Assembly: GCF_020524765.1 (NCBI RefSeq)
Contig: NZ_JAIVLR010000002.1
Coordinates: 141,001 to 205,000 of the forward strand
Direction of reading: 5' to 3'
Source of the DNA: Qipengyuania gaetbuli
GTDB lineage: Bacteria; Pseudomonadota; Alphaproteobacteria; Sphingomonadales; Sphingomonadaceae
DNA length: 64,000 bases
Part shown: one piece after another, positions 51,507-60,990 of the stretch
Numbering within the stretch: the first letter of the stretch is position 1
Layout: every line of letters starts with the position of its first letter
Program-made: the position numbers and the translations under genes
The notes under the pieces: generated by a model
What the model was told of the DNA's origin: nothing
Seen by the model: the letters and a program-made list of their open reading frames with translations, nothing else
Database searches by the model: none

Positions 51507-53350
51507 GCCGCAAGCGCACCGCAGCCCTCGTCGGCAATCCAAATTCGGGCAAGTCCGCGCTCTTCAACGCGCTGACCGGCGCGCGCCAGAAGATCGCGAA
51601 TTATGCGGGCGTCACGGTGGAACGCAAGGCGGGCCGCCTGGTCCTGCCGAGCGGCGAGCCGGTCGAACTGCTCGACTTGCCCGGCTCCTACAGCTTCGAT
51701 GCCGCCAGCCCGGACGAGGCGGTGACCCGCGACGTGGTCAAGGGTACGTTCGAGGGCGAGGCCGTCCCCGATGTCATCATCCTGGTGCTCGACGCGGCCA
51801 ATCTCGAACAGCATCTCGTTTTCGCGCAGGAAGTGCTCGAACTGGGGCGGCCCACGGTGGTCGCGCTCAACATGATCGACCTTGCCGAACGTGACGGTCT
51901 GACGCTCGACCCGGCGGCGCTGTCGCAGGCGCTGGGCGTGCCGGTGATCCCGACCGTGGCCGTGCGCCGCAAGGGCCTTGCCGAACTGACCGACGCCATC
52001 GCCGAGGCGGAAACGCATGCGGACGAGGAAGCGCACACGCGCTGGCACGTCACGCTGCCCGAACGGCGCCTGTCGGCCAAGCACATGGCCCGCGCCGCGA
52101 TCCTGTCGAAATCGACCCGTCACACGATCGAGAACGGCGTCGACCGCGTACTGCTCAATCCGTGGATCGGGCCGGTCATCCTGTTCGGCCTGCTGTTCGT
52201 GGTGTTCCAGGCCGTCTTCGCCTGGGCGACGCCCTTTGCCGATGCGCTGGAAGGCGGGGTGGGCGTCATCTCGCAAGGCGTCTCCGATACGCTACCCGAA
52301 GGACTGCTGCGCGATTTCCTGACCGAAGGCGTGCTGGCAGGCGTTGGCTCGGTCGTGGTCTTCCTGCCGCAGATCATCATCCTGTTCTTCTTCATCCTGG
52401 TCATGGAAGCGAGCGGCTACATGGCGCGCGCGGCCTTCCTGATGGACCGGCTGATGGCGAGCGTCGGCCTGTCGGGCCGCAGCTTCATTCCGCTGCTGTC
52501 GAGCTTTGCCTGCGCCATTCCCGGCATCATGGCGACGCGCTCGATCTCCGATCCCAAGGACCGGCTGACCACCATCCTGATCGCCCCGCTGATGACCTGT
52601 TCGGCGCGCCTGCCGGTCTATGCCGTGGTCATCGCAGCTGTGATCCCGCAGACCAGCGTCGGACCGGGCGTGGGCCTCCAGGGCCTTGTCCTGTTCGCGC
52701 TCTACGTCGCCGGTATCGTCGGAGCCATGGCGGTCGCGCTGGTGCTGCGCCGCACGGTCACCAAGGGCGCGGCCTCGGGCTTCATCATGGAACTGCCGCG
52801 CTACCAGCTGCCGCGCCTTAAGGACCTCCTCATCGGCCTGTGGCAGCGCGCCTGGGTCTTCCTGCGCCGCGCCGGTACGATCATCTTCGTCGCCACGATC
52901 GCGCTGTGGGTGCTCCTCAGTTTCCCCAAGGCGGAACCCGGCGAAAGCCAGCTCGATGCGAGCTTTGCTGGCGCCATCGCCGATACGCTGCACCCGGTGC
53001 TCGCGCCCGTAGGCTTCAACCGCGAGATGAGCCTGGCGATCGTGCCCGCCATCGCCGCGCGCGAAGTTGCGGTCTCCGCGCTTGCCACGACCTATGCCGT
53101 CGATGCTGAGGACGAGGAACTCGCCGCGCAGGGCGTGACCGCCCAGATCGCCGCCCTGTGGAGCCTGCCGACCGCGCTGGCCTTCCTTGCGTGGTTCGTT
53201 TTCGCCCCGCAGTGCCTGTCGACCATCGCGGTCGCCCGGCGCGAGACGAACGGGTGGAAATGGCCCGCCGTCATGGTCGGCTATCTCTTCGCGCTCGCAT
53301 GGCTGGCGGCGGGGGCGACTTACTGGATCGCGGTGAGCCTCGGGCTTTAG
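51503..53350 (+). CDS. feoB: Ferrous iron transporter B
   Basis: A 615-residue inner-membrane Fe(II) transporter with an N-terminal G domain: G1 GNPNSGKSALFN near residue 10, G2 AGVTVERK, G3 DLPGSYS, G4 NMID. A linker and about eight membrane helices follow, with the two gate regions (PLLSSFACAIPGIMATR and CSARLPVYAVVIAA). Length is slightly short of the 700+ residues of enteric FeoB, mainly through a short tail. It takes up Fe(II) under low oxygen, which fits the FnrL-type regulator encoded at the left of the window. Confidence 0.94.
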   Translation: MSRKRTAALVGNPNSGKSALFNALTGARQKIANYAGVTVERKAGRLVLPSGEPVELLDLPGSYSFDAASPDEAVTRDVVKGTFEGEAVPDVIILVLDAANLEQHLVFAQEVLELGRPTVVALNMIDLAERDGLTLDPAALSQALGVPVIPTVAVRRKGLAELTDAIAEAETHADEEAHTRWHVTLPERRLSAKHMARAAILSKSTRHTIENGVDRVLLNPWIGPVILFGLLFVVFQAVFAWATPFADALEGGVGVISQGVSDTLPEGLLRDFLTEGVLAGVGSVVVFLPQIIILFFFILVMEASGYMARAAFLMDRLMASVGLSGRSFIPLLSSFACAIPGIMATRSISDPKDRLTTILIAPLMTCSARLPVYAVVIAAVIPQTSVGPGVGLQGLVLFALYVAGIVGAMAVALVLRRTVTKGAASGFIMELPRYQLPRLKDLLIGLWQRAWVFLRRAGTIIFVATIALWVLLSFPKAEPGESQLDASFAGAIADTLHPVLAPVGFNREMSLAIVPAIAAREVAVSALATTYAVDAEDEELAAQGVTAQIAALWSLPTALAFLAWFVFAPQCLSTIAVARRETNGWKWPAVMVGYLFALAWLAAGATYWIAVSLGL

Positions 53351-53441
53351 CTCCGCTTCGGTGGAAAGCTTGTTCGCGCCCTAGAACCGACTCGCTCGCT
53401 TCGTTAGGCCACGTGCCAACAAGTTACGAAGGAACGATTCG

Positions 53442-53972
53442 ATGGCCGGTAGCCTCAACAAAGTCATGCTGATCGGAAACCTGGGCGCAGACCCGGAAAT
53501 CCGCAGCTTCCAGAACGGCGGCAAGGTCGCGAACCTGCGCGTAGCCACCACCGAAACCTGGAAGGACCGCAACACCGGCGAACGTCAGGAACGGACCGAA
53601 TGGCACACCGTCGCGATCTTCTCCGAAGGTCTCGTCGGCGTGGTCGAACGCTTCCTGCGCAAGGGTTCCAAGGTCTACATCGAAGGCCAGCTGCAGACCC
53701 GCAAGTGGCAGGACCAGTCGGGCAATGACCGCTATTCGACCGAAGTCGTGATCCGCGGCATGAACGGCACGCTGACCATGCTCGATGGCGCCCAGGGTGG
53801 CGGCGGCGGCAATCGCGGCGGCGGTGGCGGCGGTGGCAATTGGGACCAGGGCGGCGGTTCGTCGGGCGGTGGCTCGGGCGGCGGCTGGAACCAGGGCGGC
53901 GGATCGTCCGGTGGCGGCCAGTCGGGTGGCGGTTCGAACTACGACGATCTCGACGACGACATCCCGTTCTGA
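53442..53972 (+). CDS. ssb: Single-stranded DNA-binding protein
   Basis: A 176-residue SSB with an N-terminal OB fold ([41 protein letters not shown]), a 50-residue Gly/Gln/Ser-rich linker encoded by GGCGGC-type repeats, and the conserved acidic C-terminal tip DDDIPF that docks replication and repair proteins. It starts after AAGGAACG. A terminator follows its stop. Confidence 0.95.
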   Translation: MAGSLNKVMLIGNLGADPEIRSFQNGGKVANLRVATTETWKDRNTGERQERTEWHTVAIFSEGLVGVVERFLRKGSKVYIEGQLQTRKWQDQSGNDRYSTEVVIRGMNGTLTMLDGAQGGGGGNRGGGGGGGNWDQGGGSSGGGSGGGWNQGGGSSGGGQSGGGSNYDDLDDDIPF

Positions 53973-53993
53973 TCGCCAGCAGATAGACGAAAG

Positions 53994-54022
53994 AGGGCCG
54001 CCATTGCGCGGCCCTTTTCTTT
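53994..54022 (+). terminator. Rho-independent terminator after ssb
   Basis: A 7-bp stem AGGGCCG/CGGCCCT (53994-54000 with 54009-54015) with an 8-base loop, then TTTCTTT. It lies between convergent ssb and yceD and may serve both. Confidence 0.75.
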
Positions 54023-54030
54023 TGCGCTCT

Positions 54031-54558
54031 CTATTTCTTCAGCTTCGCCAGCACTTCTGCCAGCGGGCCGCTGGGCTTGCGGTCTTCGTCGCTTTCGATG
54101 CCCTTTTCCGCGCGCACGCGGTCAGCCTCGGGGCCTTCGCGATAGGGATCGACGGCAAGGCCGAGTTCCTGCGCGATTGCCTCGCCGATATCGAAGGCTT
54201 CGCCCTCGTATTCGATCTCGTCGAGATCGTCGGAACTCAACTCGAATTCCTCGTCCGGTTCGTGCGCCGCGGGCGCGCTTTCGGGGACGAAGCGCAGTTC
54301 GAACTCCTCGGCGACCTCGTAAGTGAAATCCTCGCGGCTGACCGCGCAGGGCTGTTCGACGCTCGCGGCAAGGTTGCCGCGAGCAATCACCGCCTCGCCC
54401 TTGGGTTCGAAGGTCACGCGGGCCGACAGGGCGGGCAGGGAGGTGATGCCGAAACGGGCGGCAAGTGCAGCGCGCTCCGCCTCGTTCGCCTCGATAGCCA
54501 TTTCGCCGGGGGGAAGCGCGCGCGGCTTGATCATGCGCGAGAGTTCTGACGCGCTCAT
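54031..54558 (-). CDS. YceD/DUF177-family protein
   Basis: A 175-residue YceD-like protein: EFSRMI-like start (LSRMIKPRAL), the beta-rich middle with a single conserved Cys (QPCAVSREDFTYEV) and an acidic tail (EEFELSSDDLDEIEY, then DIGEAIAQELGLAVDPY). YceD-type proteins affect 23S rRNA accumulation and usually precede rpmF; that gene is not adjacent here. Its ATG overlaps the stop of the cytochrome bc1 chaperone gene by 4 bases. Confidence 0.85.
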   Translation of the reverse strand: MSASELSRMIKPRALPPGEMAIEANEAERAALAARFGITSLPALSARVTFEPKGEAVIARGNLAASVEQPCAVSREDFTYEVAEEFELRFVPESAPAAHEPDEEFELSSDDLDEIEYEGEAFDIGEAIAQELGLAVDPYREGPEADRVRAEKGIESDEDRKPSGPLAEVLAKLKK

Positions 54559-55073
54559 GCGGCGAACTCGCCCTTGCGCAGTTGGTCGGCGCTGGTCCGC
54601 GAAAGGCGCTTGTCGAGGCGGATCATGCGTTCCGCCAGCGCCTCGGCCTCATCCTCCTGCGCCATGGTCACATTGCGGCGCACCGCATCGGCCAGCGCCG
54701 CGCGGTCTTCGTCGGCCAGCGCCTTGCGATAGGCGCCGAGGCGCCCGCCCATGGTGCTCATGAGAGTGCCGATTTTCTTGCCTACCGTGGGGTCGCCGAT
54801 GCCCGCTTCGCGCAGTTGGCCTTCCATGTCTTCGACGAACAGTTCGGTCAGTAGGGCGGTGTGGGGTGCGAGGTCCGCATCCTTTTCCATCCGCAGCAAG
54901 GCGAGGCTCAGCGAGAGCGTAACCATGTCGAAGCGGCCTTCGATCGTGTCGGCAACGCCGCACATCCGGTACCAGTCGGGATCGCGCGCTTCTTCCACGA
55001 CGCGGTGCCACAGGGGGCGCCACTGTTCGCGCGGGTCGGCTTGCGTTCCGAAAAGGCGGGATAGGAAGGACAT
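54555..55073 (-). CDS. Ubiquinol-cytochrome c chaperone, CBP3-like
   Basis: A 172-residue helical protein of the CBP3/UQCC1-like chaperone family: WHRVVEEARDPDWYRMCGVADTIEGRFDMVTL, then LSLALLRMEKDAD and LFVEDMEGQLREAGIGD. It helps assemble cytochrome b of the bc1 complex. It is coupled to yceD downstream, an arrangement common in Sphingomonadales by my recollection, and divergent from bamE. Confidence 0.87.
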   Translation of the reverse strand: MSFLSRLFGTQADPREQWRPLWHRVVEEARDPDWYRMCGVADTIEGRFDMVTLSLSLALLRMEKDADLAPHTALLTELFVEDMEGQLREAGIGDPTVGKKIGTLMSTMGGRLGAYRKALADEDRAALADAVRRNVTMAQEDEAEALAERMIRLDKRLSRTSADQLRKGEFAA

Positions 55074-55243
55074 CTAATGCTTCTTTCTGTTCAATCGTTC
55101 AGCGGCAATTCAAGCCGCCATCCCCACCGCAGCACGACACGCACGTTGCAAGCTACGTCCCAGCGGTTTAGGGCGTGGGCCGCATATAGGATGCGCTGGC
55201 GACAAGGCCAAGCGCGCCGCCAGGATGGAGACACGCTGTTCCC

Positions 55244-55714
55244 ATGAACAGGTCCAAGATTTTCGGTATCGCCGCGATCCTCGCGGCAGGCCTCGCCACC
55301 ACCGCCTGCAGCTCGATCAAGGAATCGCGCGGCTATATCGTCGACAGCATCCTGGTCGGTACGGTCCAGCCGGGGATCGACAACGAGCGCAGCGTGGCCG
55401 CCACGCTTGGCCGCCCCACCTTCACCAGCCAGTTCGGCGATCCGACCTGGTATTACGTGTCGAGCACGACGGGACGTAAGCCCTTCGTGCGCCCGAGCAT
55501 CCGCGAACACCAGGTGCTGGCGGTCAAGTTCGATGCGTCCGGTAACGTGATCTCCGCCGACCGCACGGGCCTCGAAAAGGTCGTCTATCTCTCGCCCGAT
55601 GGCGACGAGACGCCGACGCTCGGCCGCGAGCGCGGTTTCCTCGAAGACCTGTTCGGAAATATCGGCACCGTAGGCCAGCCGGGCCTCGGCGGACAGCAGG
55701 GCCCGGGAAGCTGA
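55244..55714 (+). CDS. bamE: Outer-membrane assembly lipoprotein BamE
   Basis: A 156-residue lipoprotein: signal peptide with lipobox (LATTAC, Cys near residue 22) and the SmpA/OmlA domain (SILVGTVQPGIDNERSVAATLGRPTFTSQFGDPTWYYV). BamE supports the BAM complex that inserts beta-barrel proteins. The 170 bases between it and the divergent chaperone gene hold no gene. Confidence 0.9.
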   Translation: MNRSKIFGIAAILAAGLATTACSSIKESRGYIVDSILVGTVQPGIDNERSVAATLGRPTFTSQFGDPTWYYVSSTTGRKPFVRPSIREHQVLAVKFDASGNVISADRTGLEKVVYLSPDGDETPTLGRERGFLEDLFGNIGTVGQPGLGGQQGPGS

Positions 55715-55753
55715 TCGCTTGACCCTGTTGCGGCGCACCCCATATCGCGCCGC

Positions 55754-56314
55754 ATGGACGATAGAGAAAACCGCCACAGCCTGACCAAGTGGCACGGCAC
55801 CACCATCATCGGGGTACGCAAGGGCGATCGCATCGTCGTTGCCGGGGACGGACAGGTCTCCATGGGCAACACGGTCATGAAGCCCAATGCTCGCAAGGTT
55901 CGCCGGATCGGTGAAGGCGGCAAGGTCGTCGCCGGTTTCGCCGGTGCCACTGCCGATGCCTTCACCCTGTTCGAACGGCTGGAAAAGAAGCTGGAACAGT
56001 ACAGCGGCCAGCTGCTGCGCGCCGCGGTCGAGCTGACCAAGGATTGGCGCACCGACAAGTACCTGCGCAATCTCGAAGCGCTGATGATCGTGGCGGACAA
56101 GGACAACCTCCTCGTCCTCACCGGCAATGGCGACGTGCTGGAACCGGAAGGCGGCATCACCGCCATCGGCTCGGGCGGGAATTACGCGCTCGCCGCGGCG
56201 AAGGCGATCGCCGAATATGAAGACGACCCCGAAGTCATCGCGCGCAAGGCCATGAAGGTCGCCGCCGACATCTGCGTCTTCACCAATGGCAATGTGACCC
56301 TCGAAGAGGTCTGA
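55754..56314 (+). CDS. hslV: ATP-dependent protease subunit HslV
   Basis: A 186-residue threonine protease. The N-terminal Thr after a short propeptide is in [25 protein letters not shown], and the rest follows the proteasome-beta fold ([36 protein letters not shown]). It forms a double hexamer with HslU, encoded 7 bases downstream. Confidence 0.95.
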   Translation: MDDRENRHSLTKWHGTTIIGVRKGDRIVVAGDGQVSMGNTVMKPNARKVRRIGEGGKVVAGFAGATADAFTLFERLEKKLEQYSGQLLRAAVELTKDWRTDKYLRNLEALMIVADKDNLLVLTGNGDVLEPEGGITAIGSGGNYALAAAKAIAEYEDDPEVIARKAMKVAADICVFTNGNVTLEEV

Positions 56315-56321
56315 CACTTAC

Positions 56322-57620
56322 ATGGACAATCTGACACCCAAGGCGATCGTCGCCGCGCTCGACGAGCATATCATCGGGCAGAAAGACGCCAAGCGCGCCG
56401 TTGCCGTGGCGCTGCGCAACCGCTGGCGCCGCCAGCGCCTTGCTGCGGACCTGCGCGACGAGGTGACGCCCAAGAACATCCTCATGATCGGCCCCACCGG
56501 CTGCGGCAAGACCGAGATCAGCCGCCGCTTGGCCAAGTTGGCCGAGGCACCGTTCGTGAAGGTCGAAGCGACCAAGTTCACCGAAGTCGGCTATGTCGGC
56601 CGCGACGTCGAACAGATCGCTCGCGACCTCGTCGAAGAAGCCATCCGGCTGGAAAAGGAACGCCGCCGCGAAGCCGTGCGTGAAGCTGCCAGCCAGGCGG
56701 CGATGGACCGCCTGCTCAACGCGCTCGTCGGCGAGAATGCCAGCGAAGCGACGCGCGAGGCTTTCCGCGAACGAATCGTCCAGAACGCGATGAACGAGAC
56801 CGAGGTCGAGATCGACGTGAAGGACCAGCCGGCCAGCAACATGGAAATTCCCGGCATGCCCGGCAATGTCGGCATGATCGACCTGTCCGACATGCTCGGC
56901 AAGGCGATGGGCCGTACGCCGACCAAGCGGCGCAAGCTCAAGGTACCCGATGCGTGGGACAAGCTGGTCGAGGAAGAGGCCGAGAAGCGCATGGACCAGG
57001 ACGACGTGCACCGCGTCGCACTGGAGAATGCCGAGACCAACGGCATCGTTTTCCTGGACGAGATCGACAAGATCGCGGTCAGCGACGTACGCGGTGGTTC
57101 CGTGTCCCGCGAAGGCGTGCAGCGCGACCTGCTGCCGCTGATCGAGGGCACGACGGTTGCCACCAAGTACGGGCCGATGAAGACCGATCACGTGCTCTTC
57201 ATCGCCTCGGGCGCGTTCCATGTCGCCAAGCCGTCGGACATGCTGCCCGAATTGCAGGGCCGCTTGCCGATCCGCGTCGAACTGCGCGCGCTGACGGAAG
57301 AAGACTTCGTGCGCATCCTCACAGAGACGCGCGCCAACCTCGTCGAACAATACCGCGCCCTCATCGGGACCGAAGAGGTCACGCTCGAGATCACCGACGA
57401 TGCCATTGCCGAAGTCGCCAAGATCGCGGCGCGGGTGAACGAAAGCGTCGAGAATATCGGTGCCCGGCGCCTGCAGACCGTGATGGAACGCCTGCTTGAA
57501 GACATCAGCTTCGAGGCGGAAGAGCACAAGGGCGAGACGGTGACCGTTGATGCGGCCTACGTCCGCGAACGGCTCGACGACCTTGCAGGCGACGCCGATC
57601 TGAGCAAGTACATCCTCTGA
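56322..57620 (+). CDS. hslU: ATP-dependent protease ATPase subunit HslU
   Basis: A 432-residue AAA+ unfoldase with Walker [10 protein letters not shown], the pore motif VGYVGRDVE, an I-domain (residues 110-230) and Walker B FLDEIDKI, plus the C-terminal region [19 protein letters not shown]. It unfolds substrates for HslV. The ACT-domain gene follows with a one-base overlap. Confidence 0.95.
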   Translation: MDNLTPKAIVAALDEHIIGQKDAKRAVAVALRNRWRRQRLAADLRDEVTPKNILMIGPTGCGKTEISRRLAKLAEAPFVKVEATKFTEVGYVGRDVEQIARDLVEEAIRLEKERRREAVREAASQAAMDRLLNALVGENASEATREAFRERIVQNAMNETEVEIDVKDQPASNMEIPGMPGNVGMIDLSDMLGKAMGRTPTKRRKLKVPDAWDKLVEEEAEKRMDQDDVHRVALENAETNGIVFLDEIDKIAVSDVRGGSVSREGVQRDLLPLIEGTTVATKYGPMKTDHVLFIASGAFHVAKPSDMLPELQGRLPIRVELRALTEEDFVRILTETRANLVEQYRALIGTEEVTLEITDDAIAEVAKIAARVNESVENIGARRLQTVMERLLEDISFEAEEHKGETVTVDAAYVRERLDDLAGDADLSKYIL

Positions 57621-58027
57621 TGCCCGAAACCATCCTCCAGACCCAAGCGATGATCGCGGGCATGGCGCCGCGGCTCGACACACAGCTCTGGAGGTTCGTG
57701 ACCGTAACGCCCGACAAGGCGCCCGAATTGCTGGGCGCCGCCATCGGCACTTTCCGCGAGGACGAAGGTGTGACCGCCATCGTCCCGGCAGAGCTGGCGG
57801 ACGAGGCAGGGCTGGGAGGACCCGATTTCGCGCGCATCACGCTGATGGTGCATTCCGACCTCGAAGGCGTAGGGCTGACCGCGGCGGTTTCCACCGCGCT
57901 CGCCGATGCGGGCATTGCCTGCAACATGGTCGCAGCCTTCCATCACGACCACGCCTTCGTGCCCGCCGCGCACAGCAAGCGCGCGATGACGGTCCTCAAG
58001 ATCCTGCAGGACAGCGCCGACCTCTAG
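57620..58027 (+). CDS. ACT-domain protein
   Basis: A 135-residue protein of the ACT-like family (COG3602/DUF2241 style): LWRFVTVTPDKAPELLGAAIGTFREDEGVT, then ARITLMVHSDLEGVGLTAAVSTALADAGI and FHHDHAFVP. ACT domains bind amino acids, and the role here is unknown. It overlaps the hslU stop by one base, so it is read with hslVU. A GC hairpin follows at 58037-58056. Confidence 0.82.
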   Translation: MPETILQTQAMIAGMAPRLDTQLWRFVTVTPDKAPELLGAAIGTFREDEGVTAIVPAELADEAGLGGPDFARITLMVHSDLEGVGLTAAVSTALADAGIACNMVAAFHHDHAFVPAAHSKRAMTVLKILQDSADL

Positions 58028-58036
58028 GCGCGGCCG

Positions 58037-58056
58037 GGAGCCGTCCCGGGGGCTCC
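58037..58056 (+). terminator. Possible terminator after the ACT-domain gene
   Basis: A 6-bp stem GGAGCC/GGCTCC (58037-58042 with 58051-58056) with an 8-base loop GTCCCGGG. The tail is only CTTG, so it may be weak. Confidence 0.4.
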
Positions 58057-58110
58057 TTGCCACTTCCACCAATTCAGGTCACACTTCCTCCGGGTTCGGG
58101 GGGACTTGCG

Positions 58111-59382
58111 ATGTGGGACCGGCTGAAGACGCTTTCGCTTTCAATCAGGATCCTGCTGGGGCTGGCACTGGGGGCGGTGATCGGCCTCGCATTGCCATCG
58201 ACCGGCCGGAACGAGGGTGTGGACCAGTTCGTCGAGGCAGCCGCAATCGGCGGCAAGCTCTGGCTCCAGGCGCTCCAGATGACGATCCTGCCGCTCGTCT
58301 TCGGCCTCGTCGCAACGCTCTTCATCAGGTCGAAGGGCGTGTCGAAGGGGACGGGAGCAGCGCGCCGGGCTTTTTACGTAATGATGGCGCTCTACGTGCT
58401 TTCAGTGCCGGTCGGTGCCTTGACCACCGAGGTTTTTCTGAGTGCTTTTCCGGTCACTCAGGACATGGCGCAAGCCATGCGTGCGATGGCCGGAGAGAGT
58501 GTTTCTGCCGAGAGCCTGCACTGGCAGGACACTTTGCTGGCCATCGTGCCGGTGAACATTATCGAAGCCATGGCCGGGCCAAGCCTCTTGCCCGTGCTCT
58601 TCTTCGCTCTGGTATTCGGTGCCGCTCTCGCAAGCATGCCTACCTCTGCGGGCAAACAGGTATTGTCCGATGCACTCACCGGGCTCGTTGATGTAGCTTT
58701 CGTGATCGTGGAATGGGTCCTGCGCCTAGCTCCCATCGGGGTCCTGTTGCTCATCTTGCCAACGACACAACGCTTCGGAGCAGATATTTTCGCTGGCTTG
58801 GCGCACTGGGTAGCCTTCTCCTGCGCGAGCCTGCTCTTCGCATTCCTTGTCGTTTATGTGGTTGTGGCCCTCACAACGAGAGTTGGGGTCATGACGTTCG
58901 CCAAGGCTATCCTGCCTGCCCAGTCTGTTGCTGCCGGTACCCAGAGCTCTACGGGTACCATGCCGATAACGATCGAATCATGCCGCCGGATGGGACTGGC
59001 CGAAGAATCGATTAGCGCGACCATGCCGCTTGTCGCTGTGGCTTTCCGTTTCATTGGCCCGCCGTCCTTCATGATGACCAGCGCATACGCTGCAGCAGTC
59101 TATGGTATTTCCTCCTTCGGTATCGCGATGTTGATCGCTGTCGGCCTGCTCGGCATCCTGATGGAAATGGGCACGATTGGGATACCCAACACTGCGACTG
59201 CAGTGGCCCAGACCACGCCATTTGCCGCATTGGTCGGATTTCCGATCGAGTTCATCGTAGTCTTGCTTGTGGTCGAGATAATCCCCGACATCTTCAAGAC
59301 CGTCACAAACGTCACGGCTCACGCGGCCGCGACGGCGATTGTGGATCGCAGCACCAATTCGGAGCCGGTCGCCGCCGAATAG
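58111..59382 (+). CDS. Dicarboxylate/amino acid:cation symporter (DAACS family)
   Basis: A 423-residue inner-membrane symporter of the GltP/DctA family. The hairpin signature is GTQSSTGTMPITIES (serine-rich re-entrant loop), and MGTIGIPNTATAVAQTTP belongs to the second hairpin. It takes up glutamate, aspartate or C4-dicarboxylates with H+ or Na+. ATG 58111 follows GGGGGGA; the frame open to 58057 is not supported. By eye its base composition is less GC-rich than its neighbours. Confidence 0.87.
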   Translation: MWDRLKTLSLSIRILLGLALGAVIGLALPSTGRNEGVDQFVEAAAIGGKLWLQALQMTILPLVFGLVATLFIRSKGVSKGTGAARRAFYVMMALYVLSVPVGALTTEVFLSAFPVTQDMAQAMRAMAGESVSAESLHWQDTLLAIVPVNIIEAMAGPSLLPVLFFALVFGAALASMPTSAGKQVLSDALTGLVDVAFVIVEWVLRLAPIGVLLLILPTTQRFGADIFAGLAHWVAFSCASLLFAFLVVYVVVALTTRVGVMTFAKAILPAQSVAAGTQSSTGTMPITIESCRRMGLAEESISATMPLVAVAFRFIGPPSFMMTSAYAAAVYGISSFGIAMLIAVGLLGILMEMGTIGIPNTATAVAQTTPFAALVGFPIEFIVVLLVVEIIPDIFKTVTNVTAHAAATAIVDRSTNSEPVAAE

Positions 59383-59386
59383 ATTG

Positions 59387-60880
59387 TCAGGGGTGCGGTG
59401 CCAGGCCGATCTCCACACCGGTCTTGTCGGTCAGGGCGAACTTGTCGACCAGATCGGCGCTTGCACGATTGAGGCCGACGACCTGCACACTGCGACCGTT
59501 CCGGCGCATGCGTTCGACCACCTTGTCGAGCGCGCCCACGGCCGAGATGTCCCAGAAGTGCGCCTTGCTGACGTCGATGATCACGTGGTCTGCCGGGTCG
59601 GGCATCTGGCTCTCGGGGCCTAGCGCGGCTTCGAAGCGCTCGACGCTGGCGTAGAAGATCTGGCCCTTGGCCCAATAGGTCGCGGTGTCTCCCTCGCGGG
59701 TACGCACGACATCGAACATGGTCATCACCTTGTGGGTGAAGAACACACCCGACAGGACGACGCCGGCCAGCACGCCGAGCGCCAAATTGTGCGTTGCCAC
59801 CACGACCACGACAGTGGTGACCATCACCACGCTCGACTGCCACGGGTGCTTGCCGATGTTGGGGATCGAGTTCCACGAGAAGGTGCCGATCGACACCATG
59901 ATCATGATCGCCACCAGCGCGGGCATCGGCACCTGCCCGACAAGGTCGCCCAGCACGGCCAGCAGGACCAGCAGCGAAAAACCTGCGGTAAAGGTCGAAA
60001 GGCGCGTGCGCCCGCCGCTCGTCACGTTGATGACCGACTGCCCGATCATCGCGCAGCCGCCCATGCCGCCGAACATGGCGGCCACGATATTGGCGACGCC
60101 TTGGCCTGCGCTTTCGCGGCGCTTGTTCGAGCCGGTGTGCGTCATGTCGTCGACGATCTGCGCAGTCAGGAGCGATTCGAGCAGGCCGACCGCGGCCATG
60201 GTCGCCGAATAGGGAGCGATGATGGCCAGCGTTTCCCACGTCAGCGGCACGTCGGGCAGCATGAAATAGGGCAGGCCTTCGGGCAGTTCGCCCATGTCGG
60301 CGACCGTGTTGACCGGCGCATTGATGTAGATGCTCAGCGCGGTGAGCACGATGATCGCTACCAGCGGGCTCGGCACGGCGGTGGTCAGCTTGGGGAAGAG
60401 ATAGATGATCGCCAGCGCGGCGGCGACCATGGCATAGGTTTCCCAGCCCACGTTGGTCAGCTGCGGCAGCTGCGCCATGAAGATCAGGATGGCGAGCGCA
60501 TTGACGAAGCCGGTGATGACCGAGCGCGAGACGAACTGCATCAGCAGGTCGAGGCGGAGGAGGGCGGCAATGCCCTGGAACACGCCCATAAGGATGGTCG
60601 CGGCGAAGAGATATTCGACCCCGTGATCGCGTACCAGCGGCACGACGACGACCGCCACTGCGGCCGTCGCGGCGCTGATCATGCCGGGCCGCCCGCCGGT
60701 AAAGGCGATGACCATGGCGATCGCGACCGAGGCATAGAGGCCTACGCGCGGATCGACGCCCGCAATGATCGAAAATCCGATCGCTTCCGGGATGAGGGCC
60801 AGCGCGACGACGATACCTGCCAGCACGTCGGCGCGGATGTTGGAGAGCCAGTCGCGGCGAAGCGCGCTGCGGTCGAGCAT
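59387..60880 (-). CDS. SulP-family anion transporter with STAS domain
   Basis: A 497-residue membrane protein: about 11-12 helices in the SulP region ([31 protein letters not shown] is the family signature), a short linker, then a STAS domain from about residue 400 ([23 protein letters not shown]). It transports sulfate, bicarbonate or other anions. A 15-bp palindrome lies 74 bp upstream of its start. It is convergent with the DAACS gene. Confidence 0.88.
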   Translation of the reverse strand: MLDRSALRRDWLSNIRADVLAGIVVALALIPEAIGFSIIAGVDPRVGLYASVAIAMVIAFTGGRPGMISAATAAVAVVVVPLVRDHGVEYLFAATILMGVFQGIAALLRLDLLMQFVSRSVITGFVNALAILIFMAQLPQLTNVGWETYAMVAAALAIIYLFPKLTTAVPSPLVAIIVLTALSIYINAPVNTVADMGELPEGLPYFMLPDVPLTWETLAIIAPYSATMAAVGLLESLLTAQIVDDMTHTGSNKRRESAGQGVANIVAAMFGGMGGCAMIGQSVINVTSGGRTRLSTFTAGFSLLVLLAVLGDLVGQVPMPALVAIMIMVSIGTFSWNSIPNIGKHPWQSSVVMVTTVVVVVATHNLALGVLAGVVLSGVFFTHKVMTMFDVVRTREGDTATYWAKGQIFYASVERFEAALGPESQMPDPADHVIIDVSKAHFWDISAVGALDKVVERMRRNGRSVQVVGLNRASADLVDKFALTDKTGVEIGLAPHP

Positions 60881-60953
60881 GACGAATATCCGTTCGTGTC
60901 AGGATTGGGCGCGCACGGGCGCGCGCGAAGAATGTTGCTCGCCCGTTTAAGGA

Positions 60954-60968
60954 TGTTGCAGTGCAACA
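60954..60968. promoter_or_regulatory. Palindrome upstream of the SulP gene
   Basis: TGTTGCA-G-TGCAACA is a perfect 7-1-7 inverted repeat in the 110-bp gap between the SulP start and the ABC exporter stop; a further TGTTGC half-site is at 60933. It could be an operator for SulP expression. Confidence 0.4.
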
Positions 60969-60990
60969 CAACCCCGCGGGGGCAGAATTC

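Noticed and set aside
53372..53387. A LexA-like box (GTTC-N8-GAAC) upstream of ssb
   Set aside because: Alphaproteobacterial LexA reads GTTC-N7-GTTC direct repeats; this is an inverted pair with a different spacer.
53800..53940. GGCGGC-type repeats in ssb as a CRISPR or tandem-repeat locus
   Set aside because: They encode the Gly-rich linker of SSB in frame; no spacers or regular unit length, and no cas genes in the window.
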